DNA of 64,000 bases from Piper betle (GCA_033002965.1 JAURVB010012429.1:1-64000), one strand, 5' to 3'. Positions 1-11,840 are shown, counted from the first letter of the stretch. The notes: generated from the sequence alone by a model not told the origin. Made by a program: numbers and translations.

Positions 1-462
1 TACAGGGTTGCCATGTGGCGGCCAATTTGGTGCCGTCTACAGCCAGCAAATGGAGGCCGCCACATTACTGGTTGGTCGCCATGCATGGTGAAAATACCGG
101 CTTTTGCTGGTTGATTACAATAAAGCTGGGAGCTTTGGGGTCGTTAAATGAATTGTTAAAGTGGGATGGCAACCAGGTCAATATAGGAGAACTCGATGCG
201 GTTTGAGTTAGAATATAAGGTAAATACAAAAGACTAAAGTATGGGATATGTTAATAATTGAATTATCAATTAGATAATGGGGATTTGGATGGGGATAATT
301 AATAATTAATTATCATTAGAATTGCTGAAAATTTAATAAGAAATAAAGACTAACATGAACTAATTACATCATTTAAAATTGATAGTATATTAGTCATGTA
401 GTTGCATGTAGGTTCATGCAAAATAAAATTATACTAATGTATAATTTTATGCCCTTATTCAG
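1..462. other. Unassigned AT-rich DNA, probably 5' part of a family 2 LTR
   Basis: No coding potential is visible. From about 463 the sequence becomes alignable by eye with the LTRs at 23020-24757 and 29674-31354. The stretch before that does not align with the matching part of those LTRs, so it is either a diverged LTR half or flanking DNA. The window edge prevents a decision. Confidence 0.3.
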
Positions 463-547
463 ATTAGGGTTAACGGATCATAGTCAGACGAAATCACAAG
501 TCAGGTACGTATAATAGGTAGAACATCATACTTTCCTTGTTGGTAGC

Positions 548-2033
548 TGTTACGGGGTTTAGCTCGTGGGACGGACGAGAGCTAGGGTTTGGCGGTTGTT
601 CCTAGCATTCCCGCGTCCAAGTCGGGTAGGGTGCTATCCGAGTGGTGAACAATCTACCGAGCATATTTCCGTGTTAGTGTGAAGTGCATCGTGGTGCATG
701 GGGTCTATCGGGCGAGTTGCTGTACTGGGCGAGATATCGGGCAGTACCGATAGCAGTTGGGTAGCGGACATGATCGGTAACGAGTACCGAGCACCGCTAC
801 CGTGTGCTGAGCGTGGTGCGGGTTCCAGGTGCGTGACAGGTCAGGCGCAGCCGGGACGTTCTACCGAGCATCATGTGCGGATAGAAGTTGCGGGTTCCGG
901 ATGCGTAGGGTGCTAGTGACCGAGCACCACTGACCGAGCGTGCTGGGCGCCAGGGCCGGGTACTACCGTGCGACATGCGGTAGTCGCGGGTGCGCAGGTG
1001 TGCGGGTGACCGAGCCAAGCTGCGGTAGGGGTTATCGTGCACGCGCATGGGTGCTGTGGAACAGACGGACCAGGGTTCGGTATTGGGGTCGCTGGGTCGA
1101 GCCAGGCGACCGTGCCACATCCAGGAAGTTGATGAGGCATTTGCGCCACACCCAAGGGTGGGTCTTTCTGGTAATTCTGCTGGAACACCAAGGGGGTCGA
1201 TGACAAGGCTTGGAGGATGGGAGCCGTTGATCAAGACTTCGATGGTGAGGATGCAAGCTGATGAGGTGTCACACTAAGGCCGGGATGTCTATATAAGGAG
1301 GTGCCATCCTTATGTAGAGATCAGACAAGAGGAGAACAACATGTGAAGTGTGTGTGAGTGATCTTGGTGGAGGAGAGAAACTTGGCCGGGCAAGGGGATG
1401 CCTTGGGGTTACTGCAGTCAGGCCGAGGGGCGGTCTGGAACTTCAAGGGGGACTACCGGGGTAGTCGACGTCCGCCTTTAGGGTCAAGGCTCACATACCA
1501 GTTGTTCGGCAACCCTGCGCGGTGAGCCGAGGGTTGGGTGAAGTCCTGTCGAGTGAGGGTCGAGAGGCACGGTCGTGGGGTTTGCATGTCCACGACCGGC
1601 AAGTAGTCTAGGGTGTAGACACTTGTATATCCTGTATTCATACTAGTGGAATAGAGGTTGGGTCGAGTTCCTGTAATTCTTGTGGTGTATGCGTCGTGTT
1701 TGGCCACCGGGGTTAGACCTGTGATTCCGAGGTCTATTGGTACCGAGATGGGTGATCGGTACGTGGGACGCGTAGTCACTGCAGCTTGGTGATTGGTGTG
1801 TGTTCGGTACAATCGCTGGTAGCCTGATACCGGTACTAGTGGCGCTTGTAGCTGGGCGCGGTACCGGGACTGGGTTCGTGCGGTATTCGCAAGTGTGTGG
1901 TCCGAGGCCGCTGTGCACCACAGCACATTGGTGGGTGCGGAGGTGGTGTTGGCTGGTGTTTCCAGGGAGGGAAACACGCCGCACGGAGGCAGTTAGGGCG
2001 AAAAATTTAAACCCTAAGTTGACCCCTGTGACA
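548..2033. mobile_element. Solo LTR (family 3), target-site duplication GTAGC
   Basis: A 1486-bp segment starts TGTTACGG, ends CTGTGACA and is flanked by the direct repeat GTAGC at 543-547 and 2034-2038. Removing it rejoins the host LTR in the order seen in the uninterrupted copies near 23710 and 30308. No internal domain or second LTR is present, so it is a solo LTR, the usual product of LTR-LTR recombination. A related LTR lies at 37245-39303; both share an early stretch with a TAGGGTTT motif, CCCGCGTCCA and TACCGAG. Superfamily unknown. Confidence 0.85.
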
Positions 2034-2164
2034 GTAGCCTAGGTCGGCCTGAGCCCAGATTCGACCACCATGCACCGAGTGCAACCGGGGTCGAATGAAT
2101 TGACTCAGTCCGACACTGGGTCGTATTATGTGCGTAAATTGTGTAATGCATCGACATTGTTTTG

Positions 2165-2965
2165 GAGTAGTGATAGGCGCCCCATAAAAAGGCTACGGCC
2201 GGGGTGAGTGAGGCACAGTGATTCCTCCATCGCACTGGAGTGCAGTGATAGCCTCCCCAATAAAAGGCTACGGCCGGGGTGTGCAAGGCACTGGCACTGG
2301 AGTGCAGTGATAGCCGCCCCATAAAAAGGCTACGGCCGGGGTGTGTGAGGCACTGGCACTAGAGTTGGCAGTGAGAGCTTCCCCACAAACGGGGCATAGC
2401 AATCACCTGAGTGCAGTGATAGCCTCCCCATAAAAAGGCTACGGCCGGGGTGTGCAAGGCACTGGCACTGGAATGCAATGATAGCCTCCCCAATAAAAGG
2501 CTACGGCTGGGTGTGCAAGGCACTGGCACTGGAGTGCAGTGATAGCCTCCCATAAAAAGGCTACGGCCGGGGTGTGCGAGGCACTGGCACTAAAATTGGC
2601 AGTGAGAGCTTCCCCACAAACGGGGCATAGCAATCACCTGAGTGCAGTGATAGCCTCCCCATAAAAAGGCTACGGCCGGGGTGTGTGAGGCACTGGCACT
2701 AGAATTGGCAGTGAGAGCTTCCCCACAACCGGGGCATAGCATTCACCTGAGTGCAGTGATAGCCTCCCCATAAAAAGGCTACGGCCGGGGTGTGCGAGGC
2801 ACTGGCACTAAAATTGGTAGTGAGAGCTTCCCCACAAACGGGGCGCAGCAATCACCTGAGTGCAGTGATAGCTACCCCACAAAAAGGCTACGGCCGGGGT
2901 GTGTGAGGCACTGGCACTGGAGACGGTAGTGGTAGCCTCCCCACAAAAGGGCTACGGCCAGGGTG
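2165..2965 (+). repeat. Hairpin minisatellite inside a family 2 LTR
   Basis: About ten units of ~55-65 bp each contain TAGCC, a ~12-nt spacer with CCCC and an A run, then GGCTA and usually CGGCCGGGG; TAGCC and GGCTA can pair. Interspersed variant units carry CTTCCCC and GGGGC around an ACAAAC loop (about four copies). The copies at 23843-24362 and 30440-30959 have about seven main units and two variant units. Confidence 0.85.
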
Positions 2966-3363
2966 TGCGGATCACAGCGGATACCTCCTCCGCATTGTTT
3001 TGGAGTACAGCGGAATCGCTCCACCGCATATTAAAATAAACTTAAGGAAATAGTGGAATGTACTTGTTTTGTTTTATCTATTATACTACTTAGTGTTGTA
3101 ATCACTAACGCGGAATTGCCTCCGCAGGTGTGCAGATACGAGATTAGGTGATTGACAACCAGAGCATGGAGCAAAATAAATATGAGGACTCCTTTCTTTT
3201 TTTACTATTTGAGAAATAAGTGTGGCTACTGGGAAACGGTCCAAGACTGTGGGATCTTTATATATGTTTTTGTTTAAAAAAATGTTAGACATATTTGCTT
3301 AAATTTTGAGTAACACCTTGCCAGCTAGGCCCACAATGTTGTGACAAATGGCGGGTCATTACA

Positions 3364-3619
3364 AACTAATTCTACGATCCACTATATATAAAAATAAAAA
3401 AAAATAACTGGCATACTCTCATATATTCTGATAACTCATTCTATTCTGCTGTGTTCATGACGTTATCATCATATACTTGGGTACGCATGACCCTCATAGC
3501 TCATACACGCGACTGGCGTCGGCTCAGTACACGTGTTCTGAAACTGACTCGACTCGAAAATAACGGTCGAACCGACCGGTTCTGAATATAAAACCCTGAC
3601 TCGAATCGTGGGTTTTACA
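3364..3619 (-). mobile_element. Terminal fragment of a family 1 gypsy LTR (3' LTR of the 3.6-10.9 kb element)
   Basis: This segment matches 10633-10890 closely, including the end motif GGGTTTTACA. It is followed by a purine-rich tract on the minus strand (3620-3633), the expected polypurine tract. The rest of the LTR would lie left of the inserted family 2 LTR, outside the window. Confidence 0.75.
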
Positions 3620-5919
3620 ATCTTCCCTCCTTATAAAAATTTTGTCCTCGAAATTTCAACTCAAGGAGGTTCTACTGAACTAATACCTGGAAGCTAGATA
3701 CACACCAGTTGTATCCTCTACTCTTCGATAGTCATGTACATCCTCACTTACTGTAGCTGTGCCGTCATGGCAAGTTCTGCTTGTGATGCTGTCAATATCA
3801 ACATTCTGTTTCTAAGCTATCTGTGCCTGTTCTGACATGACCATCATCCATTCTCTTCTGTTCTGATCCCTACTACTGTCTGTGCCTGTTCTGACATTAC
3901 CATCATCATGCTCTTCTATTCTGATCCCTATTGCTAACTCGGCGGGAAAACCTAGGTCACCCCTAAGGGCCTACTGGGTTGGTCAAGCAGATACTCTAGA
4001 GTATCGCAAGGTTCTAATCTGAGCTATGTCTGGGAAAACTACATCGAGGGTAAGACCTACCTGCTAACATCTACCCATGTCCCTCTAATCCTCATCTATG
4101 TGAAAAGTCACCTACATGTACTCTCAGGAAACTCTATTCCTAAGTCCTACAACCATCCTAAGGTGTGCTATGAGTCTCCTGCTAGGTACGAGTGTATAGG
4201 CTAATGAGCTGCACGGCTCACTATCGCCAGTCTAGATCCAACTCTCAGGTGTCCCTGTATAAGGAACTGGACCGCTCACTGGGTCCTAGTTGACTCGGTC
4301 CTGAGTCAAGTATCTCACTCTATTCTATAAGAGAACAAGGATAGCTGCTATGACTCTACTGCATACTACGGCTCAGGTGACTATCTATACAACCACTAAC
4401 TACTGCTGAAAGGAGGCGAGAACACCTGTACATACACAGTGTGTCTCAAGGAGTATGATAACATACTCTGCATGGTCTGTAAAGCCTGCATCTGGTCTGT
4501 GGGATGTGCTCTGGTCAATGTATACTCATCTCAATCATCTGGATAAACTGATAGTAGAACTGATACATACAAAGGGGTGAGTGGAAATCCTCAAGTGAAA
4601 ACTCCACTCTGTCTAACATCTCTGGGTTATAGGGAAGGAGGCTGAATCTCGTGGAAATCTAGTCACACTGCTCAAGAACTCTCACTAGGTTGCTACCTCA
4701 TTCTCACATGTGGTGTCTGACGCTCAGGTAAACGAGGGAATCCACTAGGTTAAGAAAAGCCTGCTACATAGGTATGTCACTCTGATCTATGGTAAGGTCA
4801 AGGTGTCATACAAGTGGCAAGGGAGATGAAATCCCTATGTAGCGTACTGGGTGGCCAAAATATCGGTAGGTCTATGGACTTGTCTCTAAGATCACCATGA
4901 TTCACTATGCCACAGGTGATCAGGCTGTGGAACAGTCAATCGATGACGAATCTCAGAAACGGCTCCTAAGTGGCTCTAGTTCAATCAGCTAACAGTAGGC
5001 ACGTGTTTCTCGATACTGTACTAGTCACGCACTTCTAAACGGGCGGGGTGCAAATGACCCAAAGAACCACTGTCTCCCCTCAAGTCTACGGGGACTCATA
5101 GTGAGGTTTGACACGTGTCTCGTCCGCTCTTCAGTGGTGTGTGACCTGCCGTCCCGTACCGATTTGTAGTACTAATCTTGACTCACATGACTACTACCGC
5201 TGTGGTAGACTCTCAAGCAAGGCTATCAATAAAGATGAGCATACGCAGGTATCACTCTCTAGTCAACATGGCCTGGGGTGAAATCCTCATCGAAAGATCA
5301 GTCTGCAACATCTACCTGCACTGTAAACCCTAATCAGTACCATAAAGGTACCTCTATACTCAAGGCAAGGCTCAATCCTATGTCTCAAGGTGAGAACCTA
5401 ATCGTGCTGGCAAAACACAAGGGAATTACTGTCCTTCTGAAAAACCCTTCCTCACTAACCCTCTATCTATGCCCAATACTAGTATAGGTCAAACTCCTAT
5501 CGCCTAGTGGCCCATCGCTAAATGGGTTAAACTACGCACGTGATCATCTACTAACCATCTGATCATTGCATGCTAGTTGTGGCCCATGGATGTACTATCA
5601 TGTAATCTGCACAATCTGATCATTGTGACCATCCCATCTGGAGGTCATGCTGTCATGGTTCTCTGACTCTGTCCATGCACATCCTTACAAGACTGTCACT
5701 AACAATGTCTAATGGGGTCATCTTGCAATATACATCTGACCCAAAGGTGTCAGGTCAAGACAATGATTGCAAGAGAGCTGGTGGAGTTTGATTCTATGCC
5801 CTCTCATCCAAAATAACCACCATTTTCCTAACTCTTCTATGTTCTGCTAATGCCGCTATAGCTATATCTCGTTCCTCTAGTTCTGGCCCTACTAAGCTCT
5901 AACTAATCTACTCGGTCGG

Positions 5920-6105
5920 CGGATGAGCAATACACGGACGGCGGTAGTGCGTCTTCGGTTGGTGGTAGTGCATCTCGGACGGCGGTTGTGCACCTCAGCA
6001 ATGGTTGTGTGACTCGGTCGGCGGTTGTGCAACTCGGTCGGCGGTTGTGCAACTCGGTCGGCGGTTGTGCACTCGGTCGGCGGTTGTGCAACTCTGTCGA
6101 CAAAA
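5920..6105. repeat. 20-bp minisatellite
   Basis: Several head-to-tail copies of a ~20-bp unit built on CGGTCGGCGGTTGTGCAACT occur between 6015 and 6100, with degenerate copies to the left from about 5920. They lie within the non-coding internal domain of the LARD-like element. Confidence 0.8.
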
Positions 6106-7120
6106 ATTCTATCTAGATGCTAAATTTTGATCTGGATCGTATACATCATAAATCCACTCTACTATCTCTGACATATCTTAGCTACTAACAACTAGGCTCA
6201 GGTTGTCTAACCATACGTGTCTAATCCAGAGGGGTTTGGATCATGTACTGACACATATGATGGTAAACCTATGAGTGAACTCACTCTAATCTCCTGAAAT
6301 CTGGAGTGGCTACTTCCATCAGTGTTGGTTGGCCCTCAACGACAATCACTGGTCTGGTACCTTATCTCTAGTAGAATCCTATCAAATATCTGATCTTGTA
6401 GGCAATAGTAGTCCTGATCTTTTCTTCTTCATATCGAGACCTTTGTTTGGCAAAGTGAAGCCAAAACTGCCGCCAGTAGGTCATAAACTAATGGAAGAGG
6501 GGGAGGCGGTGAAGTGCTAATCGAACTGTCGATCCACCACGCTACTCATCCTCATTCATCACTATCTTCTGGAAGTGGTCCATCTCATGTGCCAACTAAC
6601 CTATCAGTATTTCTATACTTCAAGCTCCTTACTGTTACCCCTTTTCTTTTAACTCATTCCTATCATGTACACCATGTTCTATGGAAACAGAACTAATGTG
6701 GTGACATGCAAGACACGGACATCTCGTCAATCATCCAATTCACTTATGCGATGGACAGAACTAGTGGGTCTCTAAGCCCATCATGACAATCCTGTCAGAT
6801 TCCCTGCTGACATCTAGATCTGGTATAAGATGAGATCTTATACCCATTCTACCTCTGCTAGCGCTACGACATTCCCTGCTCACATCTAACCAAATAATCT
6901 GATATCATGATAAAAATCCATTAAGATGACCTGTCAGCTTAACTAAGGTTAGTTCCACATATTTCTGATCCAGTTCTGAATACACTGTTATCCAAATAAC
7001 TTATGAAGAAAAATCTGCATGTAAAGAAAATAAACAAAAACATACCTGCCAGCTGGACTTGGAGCAGTCTTTGCACACACATCACCTATAAAAGTATCTT
7101 ACATCTTAATCGACCGAGAG

Positions 7121-7135
7121 TGGCTCTGATACCAA
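7121..7135 (-). promoter_or_regulatory. Primer-binding site (initiator tRNA-Met type)
   Basis: Read on the minus strand this is TTGGTATCAGAGCCA, three bases inside the LTR end at 7139. It is the usual minus-strand priming site of plant LTR retrotransposons and fixes the orientation of the 3.6-10.9 kb element. Confidence 0.8.
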
Positions 7136-7138
7136 TTC

Positions 7139-10100
7139 TGTAACACCCCAAATCCGGTTCATGCTCGTGAACCAAACCGGTATGTTACAGGCCCTGGTTA
7201 GGTCGGCTAACCCGAACCTAACTCATGCGGATCCAATCTCGGCGTCTTAAGATGAAGATACAACTCGCAATGCATTGATGAATGCACAAACCCTAACATG
7301 GTACTACATGAATGACATGCAATTCAAGCACACACCAATACAATTACGATCAAACTCAATGAAAATTCTAAAATAAAATGGACAGAATCTCCCCTAAAAG
7401 TGCAATTAGGGTCCACCCTGTCAAAACAATATATACCAATATATATGCATATATCAACAATTTTAATCACACATAATCTAATATACTGTATATTCATTAT
7501 AGAACTTGGGCCATACTTCTGCTGCGCACTCTGATCACATCTCACCTCTTGTCATCATGTCTTAGCTTTTCATCATGTCATAACATCATCTCATTACATT
7601 TAATCATATCCTATCATGTCTTAGCATTTCACATCATTCACAATATAATAGCATCATAAAGAAAGTATTAACCACTCTATCGACTGACATGTGTGCAAGC
7701 GACAACAGTGCTCCTCCGTCCAAGCTGGCTCCTCCAACTCGTGATTATTACCTACATATAATATAAAAACACGTCAGTAACAAGTGTTACTGGTCCGAAA
7801 AATAAAATAACTATAACAAGCTGGCTATGAGAGCAAACTCTCATATGAAAGAAAACATCATATGCTCCACGTGAACACTCTGAAGGGCACTACTGAGGAG
7901 CCACTGGGCTGCAGACCCGGTAGCATCCCGATCTGATCTGGTACTGTGCCACTCACGACACTTCTTTTTCAGTACTTCACGTTAAACTTTATCCTAAGCC
8001 CTCTCCTTACCTCCATATTTCTCCTGGCCTTGAGCACGAAGGCCGAGTACTCTCAGGCAGTCGCCTTTAGTACCCTTTGAACCACAAGTCCGGACATGCG
8101 CTGTACTAAACAGTACCCGTAAACCTCCACGTTCTCCGGGTGTGAGGAACTCAAACGCGGAGTTGTCAGGATCCCTCGGGAATGGAACAGTCCGCTGGCA
8201 CTAATCGAGAGCCCGCTTTGACTGTCACGGCATCCGCTCATGGTACGTGCAGTCGGTTTCTCCATCTCTCGTCTCACTGAAAACGCGAAAACTACATATA
8301 TATAGGGTTGGGTAGGGATTTATATAATAGGCCCGAAGGCAACTTGTGGTGGATCTTGTTTTTGAAATCATCCTCGAGGGATCTCATCCTCGAGGGGTTA
8401 TTAATCCGAAAAACTGTTCGGTTAAATGGCCCGAGTTAAGTGGGATCCGATAAAACGCCACTTAACCCGTCCTGCAAATAATAAAATAAACATACAATAG
8501 AAAGAGCGTAAAACAGAGCCGAGTCCTAAACGGACCTGGTAGAAGCTCCAAGCGTGTCATCGCGCCTAGGCGGCGAGCTCCTACTTTGTAACGACCCAGC
8601 CCAAAGTGCAACGTAATGGGCTAAGTCATTTCTTTAAAATGGGTACCCCGGAAGTTAAAGATCTATCGTCCATTCCCAGTTATAAACATGATCTTCTCCC
8701 AGTAGGTATTAGATGTGGGACTAAGTTGAGGGATCTCACAATCCACCCACCTTAGGGAATTTCGTCCCCGAAATGCCTATTCTTGGCCCGTTGCTAGCCC
8801 CAGCCCACGACCTTTCTTGGCCCGTGACCGGCAGCCTAGCCAACGTTTCTAATCCAGCCCACCATCTAACACGGAACCAGGTCGGCTCTGATACCATTTG
8901 TAACGACCCAGCCCAAAGTGCAACGTAATGGGCTAAGTCATTTCTTTAAAATGGGTACCCCGAAAGTTAAAGATCTCTAGTCCATTCCCACTTATAAACA
9001 GGATCTTCTCCCAGTAGGTATTAGATGTGGGACTAAGTTGAGGGATCTCACAATCCACCCACCTTAGGGAATTTCGTCCTCGAAATGCCTATTCTTGGCC
9101 CGTTGCTAGCCCCAGCCCACGACCTTTCTGGCCCGTGACCGGCAGCCTAGCCAACGTTTCTAATCCAACCCACCATCTAACACGGAACCAGGTCGGCTCT
9201 GATACCATTTGTAACGACCCAGCCCAAAGTGCAACGTAATGGGCTAAGTCATTTCTTTAAAATGGGTACCCTGAAAGTTAAAGATCTATAGTCCATTCCC
9301 ACTTATAAACAGGATCTTCTCCCAGTAGGTATTAGATGTGGGACTAAGTTGAGGGATCTCACATACTTTGTACCTACACATCAAAACTAAATACTAACGC
9401 CCACTAACTAAATGATGCATCAAACTCAATGAACATCACACACAATTCAATCATCAACATCTAGCAACAGTTAAATAATCATAAATGTGAAATTAATTCT
9501 AAGTCATCCTATTCATACTAATTTTATACTATTTTTCTAAGTTACGTCATACTCGATTAGCATGCTCAAACTCGATCCACCTCATTAGATCACTTACTAT
9601 TCATTCGCAATTACTCAAATCATACAATCATCCCTTCACTCATAATTAAGCATTACTCATAACAGTTAATCAAATCTAGCATACTGTGCTAACATTCATC
9701 AATTTTAAATCATCAAATTGGAGGTAATTATACCTCACGTCGTCGACGATCCGCGACGGTTAGGGTTTCGTCGTGCGTCTCGGAGCTCGAATTCGACGCT
9801 CAACGGCGTCCGAAGTCGATCAGGTTCGACTGGATGAACTCGGCGGAAGATCCGCCAAATTCCTGCAAATCTGGTTTTCCGGCGGTTTTCAGTGGTTTTC
9901 CGGCAGCTTCCGGCGGTTTTCCGGCGACAACCGCCGGCGGCGTCTACTGGCCGGAAAGTGGTCATATTGGGTACCATTGGAACCGGCTCGGCGAGCCCGA
10001 CACATCCACGACGTCGACGTGGTCGGCCGAGGCGGTGGCTCGCCGGAAAATGGCTAAAACAGAGGCTGGCCGTGGTGGTGTGGAGATCCGGCCGGGATGG

Positions 10101-10890
10101 GCGGCGCTGGCCTCCGTTCCGGTCGGGGAAGGTTGCTAGGGGGTTGAGGGTGTCGAGGCGGCCACCTGATCGTGGCGGCGACGGTCGCCGGCGGCGGAAT
10201 CGGTGACGCGACCGAAACGTAGCCGCGGCGCTAGGCGCGGCGATTCCGGCGTCTTGGCGACCTGGCAGCGGCCGGGGCTGGTCGGGGCGGCACGGCGACG
10301 CCATGGCGGGGCTAGGCGGCGATGCCCGGTGGCAAGGCGACGACGGCGCCGGCGGTGGCGGCACCAACAGTGGGGGCGGCTAGGGTTTGGAAGGGGAAAG
10401 TGTCAGGGGTGGTGAAGAAATGGTTGGGTGGCAAACTTGTAAATAAGACTTGACTCGTCTCCGGCTCGAGTCAAGTATAATAACTAAGTCGTATTAAATC
10501 CTAAAAAAATTCATAAAAATCGGGAAAAATCCCGTAAAATCAAACAAACACTAAAACATCGTAATGATATGCTCTAGAACTATCAACCCATCCAAACTGC
10601 TCGTAACGCGTCCTAACGCGGTAAACGGCCTAAAACTAATTCTACGGTCCACTATGTATAAAAATAATAAAAAAATAACTGGCATACTCTTATATATTCT
10701 GATAACTCATTCTGTTCTGCTGTGTTCATGACGTTATCATCATATACTTGGGTACGCATGACCCTCATAGCTCATACACGCGACTGGCGTCGGCTCAGTA
10801 CACGTGTTCTGAATCTGACTTGACTCGAAAATAACGGTCGAACCGACCGGTTCTGAATATAAAACCCTGACTCGAATCGTGGGTTTTACA
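7139..10890 (-). mobile_element. Complete family 1 gypsy LTR (5' LTR of the LARD-like element) with a TRIM inside
   Basis: It starts TGTAACACCCC and ends GGGTTTTACA on the plus strand. The primer-binding site lies just outside its left end. Without the TRIM at 8587-9363 and one target copy it is ~2.97 kb, close to the 3.01-kb LTR at 18882-21893. A GC-rich block at 9735-10400 gives several long frames on both strands; these are low-complexity Gly/Arg/Pro reading frames and not genes. Immediately right of 10890 the sequence continues as a different family 1 LTR copy, consistent with insertion into that copy. Confidence 0.75.
8587..9363 (-). mobile_element. Three-LTR TRIM unit, target-site duplication TACTT
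   Basis: Three 154-bp LTRs (8587-8740, 8899-9052, 9210-9363; TGTAACG to TCTCACA) alternate with two ~157-bp internal segments. Each internal segment has a tRNA-Met primer-binding complement (GCTCTGATACCA) next to the following LTR and a polypurine-like tract beside the preceding one, so the element reads on the minus strand. It is flanked by TACTT at 8582-8586 and 9364-9368. The related LTR near 22236-22250 has a near-identical uninterrupted site (CTACTCCGTACC), which supports the boundaries. It codes for nothing and must depend on proteins from other elements. Confidence 0.9.
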
Positions 10891-11788
10891 AAGCATTTAC
10901 ATCACGCGAACACAATCTACGCTAATCAGGCCGGTTTACAAAGCATTTACAAACCCTGGCGATGAGGTCGAGTTTGGTCGGTCGCTCTGATAGAACCCAC
11001 GGCTGGCCTCGACGGCGGCGCTAAATAGGGGGAACTGTAAGGAAGGTCAAGTGGAAGGGCTTTGACATCACGGCGGCGGTGGTCCGGCGCATACGGCGGT
11101 GGAATCACGTTGGGAGCAGCAGTGAAATTGTGGCGATTTCCGTTGCTATGACGACTGGACAGTGGCCGGGCGTGGTTGAGGCGATAGGGCGACGGCACGG
11201 CCGGGCTGGGCGGCGAGGATCGGCGGCGAGGTGGCATTGGCGGCAGTGGCAAAAATCTCAAGGGCGGCAGCAAGGGTTTGGGACGGTGAAGACGTCGGGT
11301 TTGGGGGATGAAGATGAGAAGTATAGGGCGGTGGCAAAGTTGTAAATAAGACTTGACTCGACACCGGTTCGAGTCAAGAATGATAACTGACTCAGAATAA
11401 ATCCTAGAAAAATCTAGAAAAATTGGGAAAAATCCCATAAAATCAAACAAAACAACACAACATCCAAATGACATGCGGTATAACTAATAACCCACCCGAA
11501 TACCATCTAACGCATCCTAATGCGTTATTCGGTCTAAACTAATTCTACGGTCACAACATGAAAAAAATAAAATCATCAAGTGTATACTCTCATATCTACT
11601 GATAACTCAGTCTGCTGATGTGTATCTGACGCTATCATTGATACTTGGGTATACTTGACCCTCATAGCACGTGCACACGGTTGGCCTCGGCACCGCACAC
11701 GTGTTCTGAAAGCTGAACCGACTCGAACCACGGTCAAACCTGACAAGCTAACGACTATAAAACCCTGACTCGAGTCGCGGGTTTTACA
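10891..11788 (-). mobile_element. 3' LTR fragment of the 10.9-21.9 kb gypsy element
   Basis: It matches parts of 20771-21893 in the same orientation and ends GGGTTTTACA at 11788, followed by a minus-strand polypurine tract (11789-11801). Relative to 18882-21893 it lacks ~340 bp near 20820-21150, and a 17-bp motif TTTACAAAGCATTTACA occurs twice around 10885-10951 at the break. The left two thirds of this LTR are displaced to outside the window, as expected if the LARD-like element inserted here. Confidence 0.65.
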
Positions 11789-11840
11789 ACCTTCCCTCCT
11801 TATAAAAATTTCGTCCTCTAAATTTTAAATTAAGGAGGCG

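Larger units (their letters stand above)
463..3363 (+). mobile_element. Family 2 gypsy LTR, right part, split by a solo LTR
   Basis: The sequence matches the LTRs of the intact element at 23.0-31.35 kb: the stretch before and after 548-2033, the hairpin minisatellite at 2165-2965, and the terminal motif ending in CATTACA at 3363. A family 3 solo LTR at 548-2033 interrupts it. Directly after 3363 the sequence switches into the last ~255 bp of a family 1 LTR, so this LTR, alone or as the 3' end of a whole element, was inserted into that family 1 LTR. Its left boundary lies at or beyond the window edge. It is more diverged and has more minisatellite units than the copies at 23-31 kb, so it is probably older. 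Confidence 0.7.
3620..7138 (-). mobile_element. Non-coding internal domain of a gypsy LARD-like element
   Basis: This 3.5-kb stretch lies between two family 1 LTRs. It keeps a polypurine tract at its left end and a tRNA-Met-type primer-binding site at its right end (read on the minus strand), but has no gag, protease, reverse transcriptase or integrase motif in any frame. That structure fits a large retrotransposon derivative, a non-autonomous element mobilised in trans. The partner may be the coding gypsy element at 10.9-21.9 kb, which has the same LTR family. An alternative is an autonomous element decayed past recognition; the absence of even short pol motifs argues against this. Confidence 0.6.

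Noticed and set aside
797..1977. Several frames of 70-175 codons within 548-2033
   Set aside because: They lie inside a solo LTR, overlap on both strands and show no protein motif.
7121..7135. tRNA-Met-like motifs considered as tRNA genes
   Set aside because: Only the 3' primer-complementary part is present, next to LTR ends. There is no cloverleaf.
8587..9363. Regularly spaced repeats considered as a CRISPR array
   Set aside because: The repeats are 154-bp LTRs with conserved interiors and primer-binding sites in a plant genome, not short repeats with unique spacers.
9735..10415. Long overlapping frames on both strands in a GC-rich block
   Set aside because: Composition is Gly/Arg/Pro low-complexity, frames overlap on both strands, and the block recurs with frame-breaking changes in every family 1 LTR copy (about 21150, 22570, 32200, 46740). 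It is LTR DNA.
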